Assembly: GCF_031583065.1 (NCBI RefSeq)
Contig: NZ_CP134053.1
Span: forward strand, 7,233,001 to 7,297,000
From: Streptomyces sp. CGMCC 4.7035
Lineage (GTDB): Bacteria > Actinomycetota > Actinomycetes > Streptomycetales > Streptomycetaceae
Direction: 5' to 3'
DNA length: 64,000 bases
The notes below the pieces were generated by a model, which saw only the letters and a list, made by a program, of their open reading frames with translations, was not told the origin of the DNA and did not search any database. Shown piece by piece: positions 55,066-63,960 of this stretch. The position numbers and the translations under genes were made by a program. Each line of letters begins with the position of its first letter. Within the stretch, counting starts at the first letter, position 1.

Positions 55066-56361
55066 TCAGGAGGGACGTTGGGTACCTTGTCCCGGAACGG
55101 GCGTGAACTTCACGGGAAGTGTGCGCAATCCACGCATAATGAGCCCTCCGCGCCAGCGCAAATCGGCCAGATCCGCCGCAAGTTGCAGATCGGGGAGACG
55201 GGTGAGCAGCGTGGCGAGCGCGGTCTGTCCCTCCAGACGGGCCAGCGGTGCGCCGAGGCAGTAGTGGATGCCGTGCCCGTAGCCGAGGTGCTGGTTGTCA
55301 CGGCGGGAGAGATCGAGGACGTCGGGCTCGGCGAACCGCTGCGGATCCCGGTCCGCGGCGGCGAGGACGACGAGGACGGGGTCGCCGGGAGCGATGTCCT
55401 GCCCGCCGATGGCGAGCGGCTGCGTGGCGAACCGCCATGTGGCCAGTTCCACCGGGCCGTCGTAGCGCAGGAGTTCCTCGACACCGGTCTCCAGAAGGCC
55501 GCGTTCGCCTGCGGCGAGGGACCTCTCCAGGCGAGCACGCTGCTCGGGGTGGGTGAGGAGGGCGTACGTCCCGTTGCCGATCAGGTTGACCGTGGTCTCG
55601 AACCCGGCGAAGAGCAGGATGAAGGCCATGGCGGCGGCCTCGTTCTCGGTGAGGTGCTCACCGTGGTCCGAGGCGCGGATGAGCCCGGAGATGAGGTCCT
55701 CGCCGGGGGAGGGCTCCAAGGAGAGCGCCTCGCGCTTGCGATGGATGAGGTCGGCGAGGTAGCCGCGCATCTTCTTCACGGACCGGGCGACCCCGCCCCT
55801 CGGCCCCCCGCCGTGCCGGATCATCATGCCGGCCCAGTCCCGGAAGTCGTCCTGGTCCTCGCGGGGAACGCCGAGCATGTCGCAGATGGCGTAGATGGGG
55901 AGCGGGAAGGCGAACTCGTGGATGAGGTCGGCCTCTCCCCTGTCGGCGAACTGGTCGATGAGGTGATCGGTGAGTTCCTGGACCCGTGGCGCGAACTCGG
56001 CGACGCGCCGGGGTGTGAAGGCCTTGGAGACGAGCCGACGCAGCCGGGTGTGATCCGGCGGGTCGATGTTGAGGAGGTGCGTCATCAGCTCGGCCTTGCG
56101 CTCGCCGGGGATGCCGGTCTTGCCCTTGGCGTGCGCGGGCTCGTCGTGATGTGCCGGGTTCTTGCTGAGCCGCTGGTCGGCGAGGGCCTGCTTGGCATCG
56201 GCGTAACGGGTGACCAGCCAGGCCTCCACACCGCTGGGGAGTTTCGTCCTGTGCACGGGGGCGTGCTCGCGTAGCCAGGCGTAGGCGGGGTAGGGGTCGG
56301 CGGCGAACTCCCAGGTGAAGAGCTCGGGCGCAGGGGACTGGGGGTGGGGCTGGTTGGTCAC
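55066..56361 (-). CDS. Cytochrome P450, CYP107-like
   Basis: 431 residues, soluble bacterial P450. The I-helix is AGFETT (252-257), the ExxR is E296-R299, and the haem ligand Cys368 is in GHGIHYCLGAPLAR. CYP107 members oxidise macrolide-like or other secondary-metabolite substrates; in S. coelicolor the neighbour of the rpf pair is, as I recall, CYP107U1, linked to sporulation. No ferredoxin gene is adjacent. GTG 56361 directly follows AAGGA, so the spacing is odd, but no better start is seen. Confidence 0.88.
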   Translation of the reverse strand: MTNQPHPQSPAPELFTWEFAADPYPAYAWLREHAPVHRTKLPSGVEAWLVTRYADAKQALADQRLSKNPAHHDEPAHAKGKTGIPGERKAELMTHLLNIDPPDHTRLRRLVSKAFTPRRVAEFAPRVQELTDHLIDQFADRGEADLIHEFAFPLPIYAICDMLGVPREDQDDFRDWAGMMIRHGGGPRGGVARSVKKMRGYLADLIHRKREALSLEPSPGEDLISGLIRASDHGEHLTENEAAAMAFILLFAGFETTVNLIGNGTYALLTHPEQRARLERSLAAGERGLLETGVEELLRYDGPVELATWRFATQPLAIGGQDIAPGDPVLVVLAAADRDPQRFAEPDVLDLSRRDNQHLGYGHGIHYCLGAPLARLEGQTALATLLTRLPDLQLAADLADLRWRGGLIMRGLRTLPVKFTPVPGQGTQRPS

Positions 56362-56503
56362 TCCTTGACGGTATCCGGCGGGGCGGGGCGGTCCGCGTTC
56401 CGCTCCGCCGGGCGCCTCTCGGCGTAGTGGTGGCCTTGGGCGGCCGTCGTCCCGGGTGTCCGGTGGACAAGGGGGCATGACGGCGGCGGATTTGGAGCCG
56501 TAC

Positions 56504-57514
56504 TCAGGTCTGGCTCTGGCCCTCCACCTCCCGGATCGCGTCCCGGTACGCCCGCGCGGCCGCCCGCAGCGCCGCCTCCGGGTCCACGCCCTCCGCCTCC
56601 GCCCGCGCGGCCAGCGCGAGCAGGTCGTAGCCGATGCCCTCGCCCTGCGGGAGCGGGACCTCCAGGCCCGCCGTGCGGACCCGCGACGACAGCTTCGACG
56701 CCAGGGCGAGGCCCGGCTGGCCCAGAGGTACCCCCTCCGTCACGGACGTCCGCTTCTTCTCGACCGCCTTCGTGCGCAGCCAGTGCTCCTTGACCTCCTC
56801 CGGCGTCGTCGCGGTCTCGTCGCCGAAGACGTGCGGGTGACGGTGGATCAGCTTGGCGACGATGCCGCCCGCCACGTCGTCGATGGAGAAGGGGGCGTCC
56901 TGGTCCTCCTCGGCTATCCGGGAGTGGAAGACGACCTGGAGCAGGACGTCGCCCAGTTCCTCGCGCAGTTCCTCGCGGTCGCCCGCCTCGATCGCCTCGA
57001 CCAGCTCGTACGCCTCCTCGATGCCGTACTTGGCCAGGCCCTCGTGGGTCTGCCGCGAGGACCAGGGGCACTCCGCGCGGATGCGGTCCATGACCTGCAC
57101 GAGGTCGAGGAGACGGGCGCCCGGGAGGTCGTACGACGCGGGGAGCAGCTCCAGCTCCGGCATCCGCACCCGTCCGGAGCCGGCCAGCCGAGCCAGCCCG
57201 TCGGTGAGGTGCGGCTCGCCCTCGCCGGTCGCGACGACGACCACCGTGCCCCCTCCAGCGCAGGCGTCGACCAGTTCCTGCGCGGTAGGGGCGGCCTCCT
57301 CCACCGCTATGCCCGCCTCGCGCAGATAGGGCAGCTGCGGGTGCGCGCCGTCCGCGCACAGGACCCGGTCGGCGGCGTGCAGCACCTGCCAGGCGGGCCA
57401 GGACAGCAGACCCGGGGCGACCCGGTGGCTGGTGGTGAGCAGGACGATACGGCCGAGGGCGGCGGTCGCATCCGCCCCCTGGCCCGGGGCGCCTTCGAAG
57501 CTGGTTGCGTTCAC
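56504..57514 (-). CDS. mazG: Nucleoside triphosphate pyrophosphohydrolase (MazG)
   Basis: 336 residues. The C-terminal MazG domain holds the magnesium-binding EExxE and EELGDVLLQVVFH motifs plus KYGIEEAYELVEAIE. The N-terminal ~110 residues resemble a degenerate tetrapyrrole-methylase-like fold, as in YabN-type fusions. It hydrolyses non-canonical NTPs or affects ppGpp levels. GTG 57514; GAAGG lies right at the start codon. It follows the SurA-like gene across a repeat-containing gap. Confidence 0.88.
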   Translation of the reverse strand: MNATSFEGAPGQGADATAALGRIVLLTTSHRVAPGLLSWPAWQVLHAADRVLCADGAHPQLPYLREAGIAVEEAAPTAQELVDACAGGGTVVVVATGEGEPHLTDGLARLAGSGRVRMPELELLPASYDLPGARLLDLVQVMDRIRAECPWSSRQTHEGLAKYGIEEAYELVEAIEAGDREELREELGDVLLQVVFHSRIAEEDQDAPFSIDDVAGGIVAKLIHRHPHVFGDETATTPEEVKEHWLRTKAVEKKRTSVTEGVPLGQPGLALASKLSSRVRTAGLEVPLPQGEGIGYDLLALAARAEAEGVDPEAALRAAARAYRDAIREVEGQSQT

Positions 57515-57554
57515 CCTTCGAACGTAACCCACGTCACCGACAGCATCGGAGTTA

Positions 57555-57659
57555 TCCACAGGCCATGGACCGACTCCGGGCTCCCTTCCTCCACAGGCCG
57601 TGGACCGATTCCCGGTTTCCTTCCTCCACAGGCCGGACCGGTTCCCGCTCCCCTTCGCC
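57555..57659. repeat. Three 35-bp tandem repeats
   Basis: Units beginning TCCACAGGCC at 57555, 57590 and 57625, each followed by GGACCG and ending in CTTCC. The first is preceded by TTATCCACA, identical to the E. coli DnaA-box consensus. It lies between the SurA-like stop and the mazG start. Confidence 0.75.
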
Positions 57660-57666
57660 CGTCGCG

Positions 57667-58323
57667 CTACGCCGTCTGCTGCTGTGTCGTAGCCGCCGTG
57701 ACTTCCTTGACCCACGGGGTCTTCGCGTCCACGCGGCTGCTCTTCTGCACGTCCCACGTGCCGTAGCGCGGATTCAGGTCGACGTGGAGTTCCTTCGACG
57801 CCTGCGACATGGCCTTCCAGAACATGGCCTTGCCGTCGGTCGTGTTCATGTCGGCACCGAGCGCGGCGGCCAGCTTCTGGGCCTCGATCTCCGTACGGAG
57901 ACTGTCGTCGACACGCTGGGGCGCCACGCCGTACTGGTCCAGCCAGGCCGACCGCAGCGCCTTCGCGCCGCCCGCCTGCTGCTCCAGGCTCGCACGCATC
58001 TCCTGGACGTCCCTGCGGGTGACGCTCACACCCGCGTCCTTGGCGGCACGGCGCAGGACCCGGTCGAGGACCAAGCTGTGCAGCGTGTCGCGGGTGAGGC
58101 TGCCGGTCCGGGCGAGTGTCTGCGCGTACTGGGCGTCGTTCGTGGCGGCGGCGCGCTGGGCGGTGCGCACCTCGTTCACCCGGTCCTCCAGCTGAGCGAC
58201 CGTGATCCGCTGCCCCCCGACGACGGCCGCGGCGCCCGGATGCGCCGTGCTGCCGCACGCGGTGAGGAGAGGGGCCGCGGCCAGGGCGGCGCTGAGGGCG
58301 ATCGCGGTGCGACGGCGGTGCAA
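57667..58323 (-). CDS. SurA N-terminal-domain lipoprotein
   Basis: 218 residues, starting with TTG 58323, which has GGGAGG 5 nt upstream; no ATG or GTG in frame nearby is equally placed. A lipoprotein signal with lipobox LTAC is followed by a SurA-N-like helical chaperone domain (GGQRITVAQLEDRVNEVR; LHSLVLDRVLRRAAKDAGVSVT). There is no PPIase domain, so a periplasm-side chaperone role is inferred. It lies upstream of mazG on the same strand. Confidence 0.82.
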   Translation of the reverse strand: MHRRRTAIALSAALAAAPLLTACGSTAHPGAAAVVGGQRITVAQLEDRVNEVRTAQRAAATNDAQYAQTLARTGSLTRDTLHSLVLDRVLRRAAKDAGVSVTRRDVQEMRASLEQQAGGAKALRSAWLDQYGVAPQRVDDSLRTEIEAQKLAAALGADMNTTDGKAMFWKAMSQASKELHVDLNPRYGTWDVQKSSRVDAKTPWVKEVTAATTQQQTA

Positions 58324-58474
58324 GGTGGCCTCCCGAGGAGTTTGTGCGGCGGTGCACAAGGTCTTGCGGTGATCGATGGTAGGCAGTGGCCCGGCTCTGG
58401 CCAACCCATTGGACCAACGATTCATCGGGACTTCGGGCACCGCCGGACGGCGGACGAACACCTTCTCCGGTCGC

Positions 58475-59119
58475 TCAGGCCCGTCCGTCCACCGCTCGCT
58501 CGACCGCCCCGGCGACGTCGGCGCGCAGTCCGTCGCCGGTGTCGACCCTGGTCACGTTGGCCCCACCCTTCGCACCGGCCTTGTCACCGCTCCCCGTGCC
58601 GACGAGTACGAATCCGACCTTCCCGTACTGCGGCGCCGTCTGCGCCGCGGCCGTGACCTCGGGCCAGCCGACGGCGAGGACGACGTCACAGGAACGCTGG
58701 AGCAGACCGTTGAGGAACGGGCGCGCGTTGGCGGCGCTCTGCTCCCCGGTCACCGGCGCGTAGCTCACGCGCGCGTGGGTCTTGAGCGAGGCGTCCTGCA
58801 TGCCCTGCCAGACCTCGGCGGCGGCCCCGGCCGTGATGCCCTTCTTGTCGGTGAGCAGGCAGGCGTCGACCTCCGTGTAGTGCCGCGCCCGGGTGTCCGG
58901 GATCGGCGGCCGGTCGTCGTGCCGGAAAAGGAGCACGCCGGCCACGGCCACCGCGGCCACGACGACCGCCGCGCCCGCGGCCAGCACGATGGTGCGTCCG
59001 CGCAGCGAGCGCAGCCATGTGACGGCGGCGCGCCCCACGGCGGCGAACCGCTCTCCCCCGGACGTCCGCTCCGCCTTCGCCGGGCGCGTCTGCGACACCT
59101 GTCTGACCTGCTTGACCAC
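58475..59119 (-). CDS. Membrane-anchored BMP/PnrA-like substrate-binding domain protein
   Basis: 214 residues. A basic N-terminus (~1-40) and a transmembrane helix (~43-66) are followed by one lobe resembling BMP-family nucleoside-binding proteins: DACLLTDKKGITAGAAAEVWQGMQDA and RSCDVVLAVGWPEVTAAAQTAPQYGKVGFVLVG. The domain is shorter than a full two-lobe binding protein, and there is no ABC transporter nearby, so uptake is doubtful. The function is unknown. Confidence 0.72.
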   Translation of the reverse strand: MVKQVRQVSQTRPAKAERTSGGERFAAVGRAAVTWLRSLRGRTIVLAAGAAVVVAAVAVAGVLLFRHDDRPPIPDTRARHYTEVDACLLTDKKGITAGAAAEVWQGMQDASLKTHARVSYAPVTGEQSAANARPFLNGLLQRSCDVVLAVGWPEVTAAAQTAPQYGKVGFVLVGTGSGDKAGAKGGANVTRVDTGDGLRADVAGAVERAVDGRA

Positions 59120-59140
59120 CGATTACCTACTTTTCTTCCG

Positions 59141-59473
59141 TCAGAAGCGAGCGACCCGCCGGGGCCAGACCGTCCACGCGTGCACCGAGGCACCCGCCAT
59201 CGACAGCAGGATCAGCAGGAGGTCGGCAGCGAAGAGCGCTCCGTGGGTGGTCTCGGGCGTCAACGCGAGTTCGAGGACCCAGGCCACGAGGACCACGCTG
59301 AACGCGCCGAAGGCCCACCAGTCCGCGCGCCCACCCCGCCGCAGGGCGAGCAGGAAGGACGGGACGGAACACAGCAGCCCCAGACTGACCAAAGGGAGCG
59401 CGGCGACGCCGGCCCGCACGGCGAACGGCCGGAGCAGTTTCGTCACCGTCCTGGGCACCTTGACGATCCTCAT
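59141..59473 (-). CDS. Small three-helix membrane protein
   Basis: 110 residues: a basic N-terminus, then three hydrophobic helices (VAALPLVSLGLLCSVPSFLLAL; AFGAFSVVLVAWVLELAL; ALFAADLLLILLSMAGASVHAW). It is conserved-looking with no recognised family. It lies 21 bp before the BMP-like gene on the same strand, probably co-transcribed. Confidence 0.7.
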   Translation of the reverse strand: MRIVKVPRTVTKLLRPFAVRAGVAALPLVSLGLLCSVPSFLLALRRGGRADWWAFGAFSVVLVAWVLELALTPETTHGALFAADLLLILLSMAGASVHAWTVWPRRVARF

Positions 59474-59583
59474 GTCCCGTCCCTCCTGCCGCTCGCCGTT
59501 CTCTTACGTCCTACGTGCTACGTTTCGCCGCTTACGTCCTACGCCCTACGCCCTACGTCCTGCCGCCCGCCGTGGCCACCGAT

Positions 59584-60411
59584 TCAGCCGGTGATGGCGA
59601 CGGGAGCGTCCCACGCGTCACGGTCCACGGTGATCGTGTAACCGCCGCGCGACTCCTTGCTGTTGACCATGTACTGGTGGCCGCGGCTGTGGTTGGTGTA
59701 CTGGGTGGAGCCGAACGGCCAGTCCGTGGTCGTGGTGTTCGTCTTGTCCCAGAGCGCGTACCAGAGGTTGCCGGGCAGATCCGTCTTGTCGGTCGCGTTG
59801 GCGATCGCCTTGGCGCTGGAGCTGGTGAAGCCGTAGAAGCCACCGCGGTAGGTCTTGGCGCGCAGCGTCTTGGTGAAGGAGCGCACGTACGTCAGCACGG
59901 CGTCGTTGCACGACTTGTTCGTGATGTCGTACGGCTCCATGTCCAGGTAGATCGGGCTGCCGGCCTTCATGCCCAGCGCCGACGCCTTGGACACCGCGTC
60001 GGTCGCGTCGGTCGCGCCGAGGGAGGCGGCCGTCGAGGCGGTCAGCTTCTCCGGGTTGGAGCTGGTCTGGCAGGGCGGCTGGGCTCCCACATAGATCGGG
60101 ATGAGCTTGTAGCCGAGCGAGCTGACCGACTTCACCCAGGAGGCCGTGAGGTTGGGCTGGTTGCAGCCGCGGTTCTTGCCGCCGACGTACACGGCGGCCG
60201 CTCCGTAGAAACCGGTGTTCCAGGCCTTCATCGCGGCGAGCGAGGGCGCGGTGCAGGTGTCGAAGGCGCGGCCGGTGTACGTCTTCTGGGCGGGCCAGGT
60301 GGTGGCCGCCATCGAGGTCTGCGCCGCGATCCCGGCGCCCGCGACGACGGCGACACCGGCCGTACCCCAGGCGATGTACCTGAACTTCTTCGATTGCCGG
60401 TGCCCGGCCAT
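59584..60411 (-). CDS. Secreted DUF1906 glycoside-hydrolase-like protein
   Basis: 275 residues. A signal/membrane segment (~12-35) precedes the DUF1906 (Rv2525c-like) TIM-barrel domain: GRAFDTCTAPSLAAMKAWNTGFYGAAAVYVGG, LIPIYVGAQPPC, SPIYLDMEPY (the Asp-Glu pair of the likely active site) and GFYGFTSSSAKAIANA. The family is thought to act on cell-wall glycans; activity is unproven. ATG 60411 has GAGG 5 nt upstream; a GTG at 60417 is in frame but closer to the site. Confidence 0.85.
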   Translation of the reverse strand: MAGHRQSKKFRYIAWGTAGVAVVAGAGIAAQTSMAATTWPAQKTYTGRAFDTCTAPSLAAMKAWNTGFYGAAAVYVGGKNRGCNQPNLTASWVKSVSSLGYKLIPIYVGAQPPCQTSSNPEKLTASTAASLGATDATDAVSKASALGMKAGSPIYLDMEPYDITNKSCNDAVLTYVRSFTKTLRAKTYRGGFYGFTSSSAKAIANATDKTDLPGNLWYALWDKTNTTTTDWPFGSTQYTNHSRGHQYMVNSKESRGGYTITVDRDAWDAPVAITG

Positions 60412-61078
60412 CCCCACCTCAATTCACGACAGGCGGACGCGAGCGGCGTCCACCGGAAAATCTCCGAAATGCCCGGAAGTGGCGCGGGTCCGGCACGGCA
60501 ACACCCGTACGGATGTCCGAAGACGGACGAACTGTGCACATGCGCGAGGGACTTGGGCGCCCGAAGCCTGTGAACGCTAACCGATGGCGTCCTTCCGCTC
60601 GGAAAACGATGCCCCTTGATCGCCACAAGATTCCCTCATGCCACGGCAAAAACTCCAGCCCCGGGGAACGTCTGCCCGGCGAACCCCGTCTCCGGCGCTC
60701 CGGGCCGCCGGCGCACGGGCGTCGCCCACGCGGCTGGGCGAGAAGACGGGCCGTAGCTTGGGCGGGTCGACGAAGAGACCCTCGACCTGCGCGCGGACCG
60801 CCGAAGGCGGCAGCCTTTCGCTTTCGACCAGCGCGAACCGGGGCACATCCGGGCGAGCGACCCGCTCCGGCCATCGATACGTCGTCACCCGGAGCCACTC
60901 CACGGGCCTGCGCCCAGCGCACGGTGGCAGTTCCCGGGCCCGGTACGTGGGTCAGAGGTCGGCCACGAGCAGAAGGCTGTCCCGGCATCGGGTCCGCCCG
61001 CCGGTGACGTCTACGTTCCCCCATATGGTGGGACGTCAAGCTCTCGCATGGTGCGTCATCCGTGGGCTGGAGGATTCC
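60412..61078. other. 667-bp gap with one doubtful coding frame
   Basis: A minus-strand frame at 60577-60903 (108 codons from GTG, with EWLRVTTYRWPERVARPDVPRFALVESE and VEGLFVDPPKLRPVFSPSR) has fairly high GC at third positions for its first ~60 codons but no ribosome binding site, and its end looks non-coding. It may be a remnant of a lost gene. Nothing else convincing is seen. Confidence 0.35.
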
Positions 61079-62176
61079 GTGACCATCACCGCTCGTCTCG
61101 TCACCGCTGTCGCTGCTCCCCTGGACCCGACATCAGCGGAGGCTCCACAGGTGCTGCACTGGCCCGGCCGCAGGCTGCTCGTGCAGCGTGGTGACACCGA
61201 ATTGGTGGCCCTCGACTTGGACGAGCCCAGCGCGGGTCGAGCACCGGAGGCCCGCTTCCCGGCGCCCTGGCCGCGCCACTTCGGATCGGTGACGGTGTCG
61301 CCGGAGCGGGATGTGGCGGTGTTCGCCGGCGTGCACGCGGTGAGGTCGGTAGAGGCGACCGGTGTGACGCGGTGGGAGGTACGGCACGGCTGCTGGGACG
61401 GCAGCTGCGCTCTCATGCACCTCTCCTTCGACGAATACGCCCACGACGAGGACCACTTCTACGCCGACAGCGGCTCAGCCGCTGTCTCCGCAGACGGCAG
61501 ACTCGTCTGGGCACACGTCCGCGGCCCGTTGAGCAGCGACAAGGGCACGGAGGACGACCAGGAACTGTGGGTGGTCCTGGACGCCACAAACGGAGAAGTC
61601 CTGGGACGTGTGGACACCATGACCGTGGCCTCCGGCTCCGAGCACACTCCACACTCGGACCCCACGAACATGGGGCTGAGCATCGGCGAGGGCGAGGAGG
61701 GGTCGCCCGTGCTGTGGGGACGCTGGGACGGGCAGCGGCTGAACGCTGAGCAAATCGGCATCGAGCGAGTCCTCCTTGGCGTGAGCCCGTCCGGCCGACG
61801 CCTCCTGACCGTTCCTGTCGGACAGTGGTCCCTCTCCCTCCACCGGGTGAAGGACGGCTCTGTCCTCCAGAAACTGGATGCCAAGGACACTGTGTCGGCG
61901 CACCCGAGCAGCACCGGCAGGGAAAGGGTGTACTGGGACTATGAGGGCGCCTTCGTGGACGAGGACACCGTCGTTGCCGGAACCTCCGAGTGCGACGCCC
62001 GGTACGGCACGGTTCGCCACTGGTTGGTGGACGTGCGTGGGATGACCCTACGTGGCGAGATCCTCTACCCCTTCCCTGTCTCTGGGCCTGCCCGCTCTGC
62101 GGGGGACGGCACCTGGTACACGGTCTCCAAGGACTCGAGGTCCGTGCATCTGTGGCAGTTGGCCGAAGAGAACTGA
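61079..62176 (+). CDS. WD40-like/beta-propeller protein of unknown function
   Basis: 365 residues, soluble, no signal peptide. Blade-like strands repeat (RLLVQRGDTELVALDLDEP; VSADGRLVWAHVRGP; LGVSPSGRRLLTVPVGQWSLSLHRVKDG; TWYTVSKDSRSVHLWQLAEE), suggesting a six- or seven-bladed propeller. GTG 61079 has GGAGG 5 nt upstream. It stands alone at the border between core genes and the lower-GC right end; the function is unknown. Confidence 0.72.
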   Translation: MTITARLVTAVAAPLDPTSAEAPQVLHWPGRRLLVQRGDTELVALDLDEPSAGRAPEARFPAPWPRHFGSVTVSPERDVAVFAGVHAVRSVEATGVTRWEVRHGCWDGSCALMHLSFDEYAHDEDHFYADSGSAAVSADGRLVWAHVRGPLSSDKGTEDDQELWVVLDATNGEVLGRVDTMTVASGSEHTPHSDPTNMGLSIGEGEEGSPVLWGRWDGQRLNAEQIGIERVLLGVSPSGRRLLTVPVGQWSLSLHRVKDGSVLQKLDAKDTVSAHPSSTGRERVYWDYEGAFVDEDTVVAGTSECDARYGTVRHWLVDVRGMTLRGEILYPFPVSGPARSAGDGTWYTVSKDSRSVHLWQLAEEN

Positions 62177-62470
62177 CCGATGACGCAGCGCGGCCCGCCA
62201 GTGGGGTGCGACCCTGCGGCACCGATAACGCGCAGGGGCACGGCCCACGCTGCCGAGGAGCGTCAACGTGCGAAACAGCGCCACCCCATGTGTTCCCACC
62301 CTGCGACTGGATGCCCGGTCGCGGACCGCCTCGCCTGGCCCATCACCAACAGCGTTCCCCCAGGCCAGCTGCTGTGCCAGTCCGAGGGAACGCGCCGTCA
62401 CCTGATCAGGAAACAGGTGTTGCCGACTTCGTCGAAACCCTGACTGCTGATGTGCTGACAGCCAGAGATT
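62177..62470. other. Intergenic stretch, no gene seen
   Basis: 294 bp between the beta-propeller gene and the first small right-end protein. Base composition begins to fall toward the right. No credible start, hairpin or motif was found. Confidence 0.4.
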
Positions 62471-62719
62471 TCAAAAGTCGATCCCAAGGCTTCGCGGAAT
62501 ATTGCGAATCCATTCCTGTAGGGCAGGATCAGCCGAAGCTGCCACCCTTTCAAGGATTTCAACGAATTCCTGACGCTCGGAAGGATCCATCTGGTCGAGC
62601 TCGAAGCCCACACTCTCCAGGGCATTCAGTGCCGAATGTGAATCCATTCCGAACTTGACCGCATCCTCAAGGATTGCCACAACCGAAAGAAGCGCCTTCA
62701 GGAGACAGTCTGCCACCAC
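62471..62719 (-). CDS. Small acidic protein, paralogue A
   Basis: 82 residues from GTG 62719, preceded by GGGGGAG. It aligns along its length with the protein at 63466-63705: the N-terminal V(V/I)..xLLxALLS, then (A)LNxLES..ELxxM, (S/A)ERQEFxxxLxRxA and a C-terminal IxxxPRxLG. Helical and acidic; GC and codon use are below the genome norm (AAG/GAA/TCT appear). The longer frame to 62854 is only antisense to the integrase remnant. The family is not recognised; an immunity-type or phage-borne protein is possible. Confidence 0.6.
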   Translation of the reverse strand: MVADCLLKALLSVVAILEDAVKFGMDSHSALNALESVGFELDQMDPSERQEFVEILERVAASADPALQEWIRNIPRSLGIDF

Positions 62720-62810
62720 GACTCCCCCACTCCCTACTCTGGTCACAATTCCCATTACTTCCAGAAGCTTGTTGGCCTGATCGACCTTCTTCTGAGAGGG
62801 CAACTCGTAG

Positions 62811-62979
62811 ACCACCCTTAAAGAACTGCTCGGCCACGCCAACATCGGCATCACCGCCCAGGTCTACGCCCACGTCCCGCCTGCGCCTCCAACACGATGC
62901 CATCAACCAACTCACCGACGTCCTCCGAGACGGCGACAATCCCAAAGACCCGCCGACGACCACAGTCCCACCCGACTGA
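62811..62979 (+). pseudogene. C-terminal remnant of a tyrosine recombinase/integrase, frameshifted
   Basis: The first frame reads TTLKELLGHANIGITAQVYAHV, the box containing the catalytic His and the nucleophile Tyr region of actinobacterial integrases. After one extra C at about 62877 the sequence continues in another frame as RLRLQHDAINQLTDVL and ends at TGA 62977-62979, as in pSAM2-type integrase tails. Only ~55 codons remain, so the gene is dead. Confidence 0.75.
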
Positions 62980-63036
62980 CCACGCCGCGCAAAGACGCCG
63001 GAGTTGCCGTCAAACGCCCTTAGACGCAGTCTGAAA

Positions 63037-63174
63037 TCAGTACGGCTCTTCTTGCCACTCGATACACGTGGGCCGAATACCGCCGGAGAACACGAACTCC
63101 TTCACGACCTGACGAACCAGATCGATGGGAATCTCTGGCGATTCCAAAATGCCAAATCGTACGCCCAAGCTCAT
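63037..63174 (-). CDS. 45-residue ORF
   Basis: Sequence begins MSLGVRFGILESPEIPID and ends EWQEEPY. ATG 63174 overlaps the stop of the preceding frame as ATGA, the same coupling seen in real operons of this genome, and low-GC codons fit the island. No family recognised; could be a truncated C-terminal domain. Confidence 0.4.
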   Translation of the reverse strand: MSLGVRFGILESPEIPIDLVRQVVKEFVFSGGIRPTCIEWQEEPY

Positions 63175-63406
63175 TCGCCCTCATCTCCACTCATGAAGAT
63201 CATTTTGTCGGGGTCGAAACGCGCAGGCCGGGGTGCCTTCAGCTGCCAGACACCGCCTTCTTTCCACAGAAGTGGCGAAGTCGCAGAGTATTGGCGCTGC
63301 TCTGATCCGGCAGCCAGGCAAGGCAGTCAGGCATCGCTTTACCCGGCTCTCTACTGCCGAACCATTGCTCGGCAACGTCTGCGATCGCTACATCTCCGAT
63401 GTGCAC
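63171..63406 (-). pseudogene. Small gene broken by a frameshift
   Basis: From GTG 63406 (GGAGGG just upstream) the frame reads HIGDVAIADVAEQWFGSREP and on through LRLRHF, then terminates; near 63262 the sense continues one frame over as LWKEGGVWQLKAPRPARFDP to SGDEGE and a TGA at 63171 that overlaps the next ATG. The total length, 236 nt, is one short of a multiple of three. The join would restore a ~78-residue protein. A sequencing error would give the same picture. Confidence 0.4.
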
Positions 63407-63465
63407 AAACCCTCCGTCGACCTATCCGAATATTTCCGCATCCTGACCAAGGGCACTGCTTTCAT

Positions 63466-63705
63466 TCACCAGCCCAGCAGCCTGGGCAATTCATCGATGT
63501 ACGGTGCATAGTCTGGCTCTTCCTCGGCAATGCGGCTGAGTACTCGCCTGAACTCCTGACGCTCCGCTTCGTTCATCGAGTTCAGGTCCGATGCGATGTT
63601 CTCAAGCCCTTGAGAAGCAACATCGCGATCGATCTCATCGGTCGATGAATGATCGAGCAACATAATGGCAGAGAGCACTGCCCTTGCAAGGTGGTTTTCA
63701 ATCAC
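63466..63705 (-). CDS. Small acidic protein, paralogue B
   Basis: 79 residues from GTG 63705; ends DELPRLLGW. It is paralogous to the protein at 62471-62719 (shared ERQEF and PRxLG blocks). Acidic and helical, with atypically low GC for this genome. It is first of a possible three-gene minus-strand set with the frameshifted gene and the 45-residue ORF. Function unknown. Confidence 0.6.
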   Translation of the reverse strand: MIENHLARAVLSAIMLLDHSSTDEIDRDVASQGLENIASDLNSMNEAERQEFRRVLSRIAEEEPDYAPYIDELPRLLGW

Positions 63706-63960
63706 TAATGTGCCTGCCTTGTGACGATGGTCGTAATACCCCAGCTAAGCGTTGTCCCGTAACTGATCTTCGACTGCAGCAGGTGGCCCCCTGCACTGGG
63801 GAGCTCCGAGCCGTGCGGCCGAGAGTGGGATGTGTAGGCGGGCGGCACCAAGCATGCGTGGACGCCGTCGCCCTTGACGTGGCAGTCGCGCGGGAACTTA
63901 GGCTTGGGTCGCGCTGCTGGGCACTTACTGGCTGGACTGCTGCTCGTGAAGGAGCGAGCC
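63706..63960. other. Right-end intergenic stretch
   Basis: 255 bp upstream of paralogue B. No credible ORF. Mixed base composition; stop codons occur in all frames around 63740-63900. Confidence 0.35.

Noticed and set aside
62719..62854. N-terminal extension of small paralogue A to 62854
   Set aside because: The extension is antisense to the integrase remnant and has no counterpart in paralogue B; GTG 62719 with GGGGGAG fits better.
63740..63790. Possible IS-end-like sequence (GATCAGTTACGGGACAACGC on the minus strand)
   Set aside because: Only a vague resemblance to insertion-sequence termini from memory; no second end or transposase frame was found.
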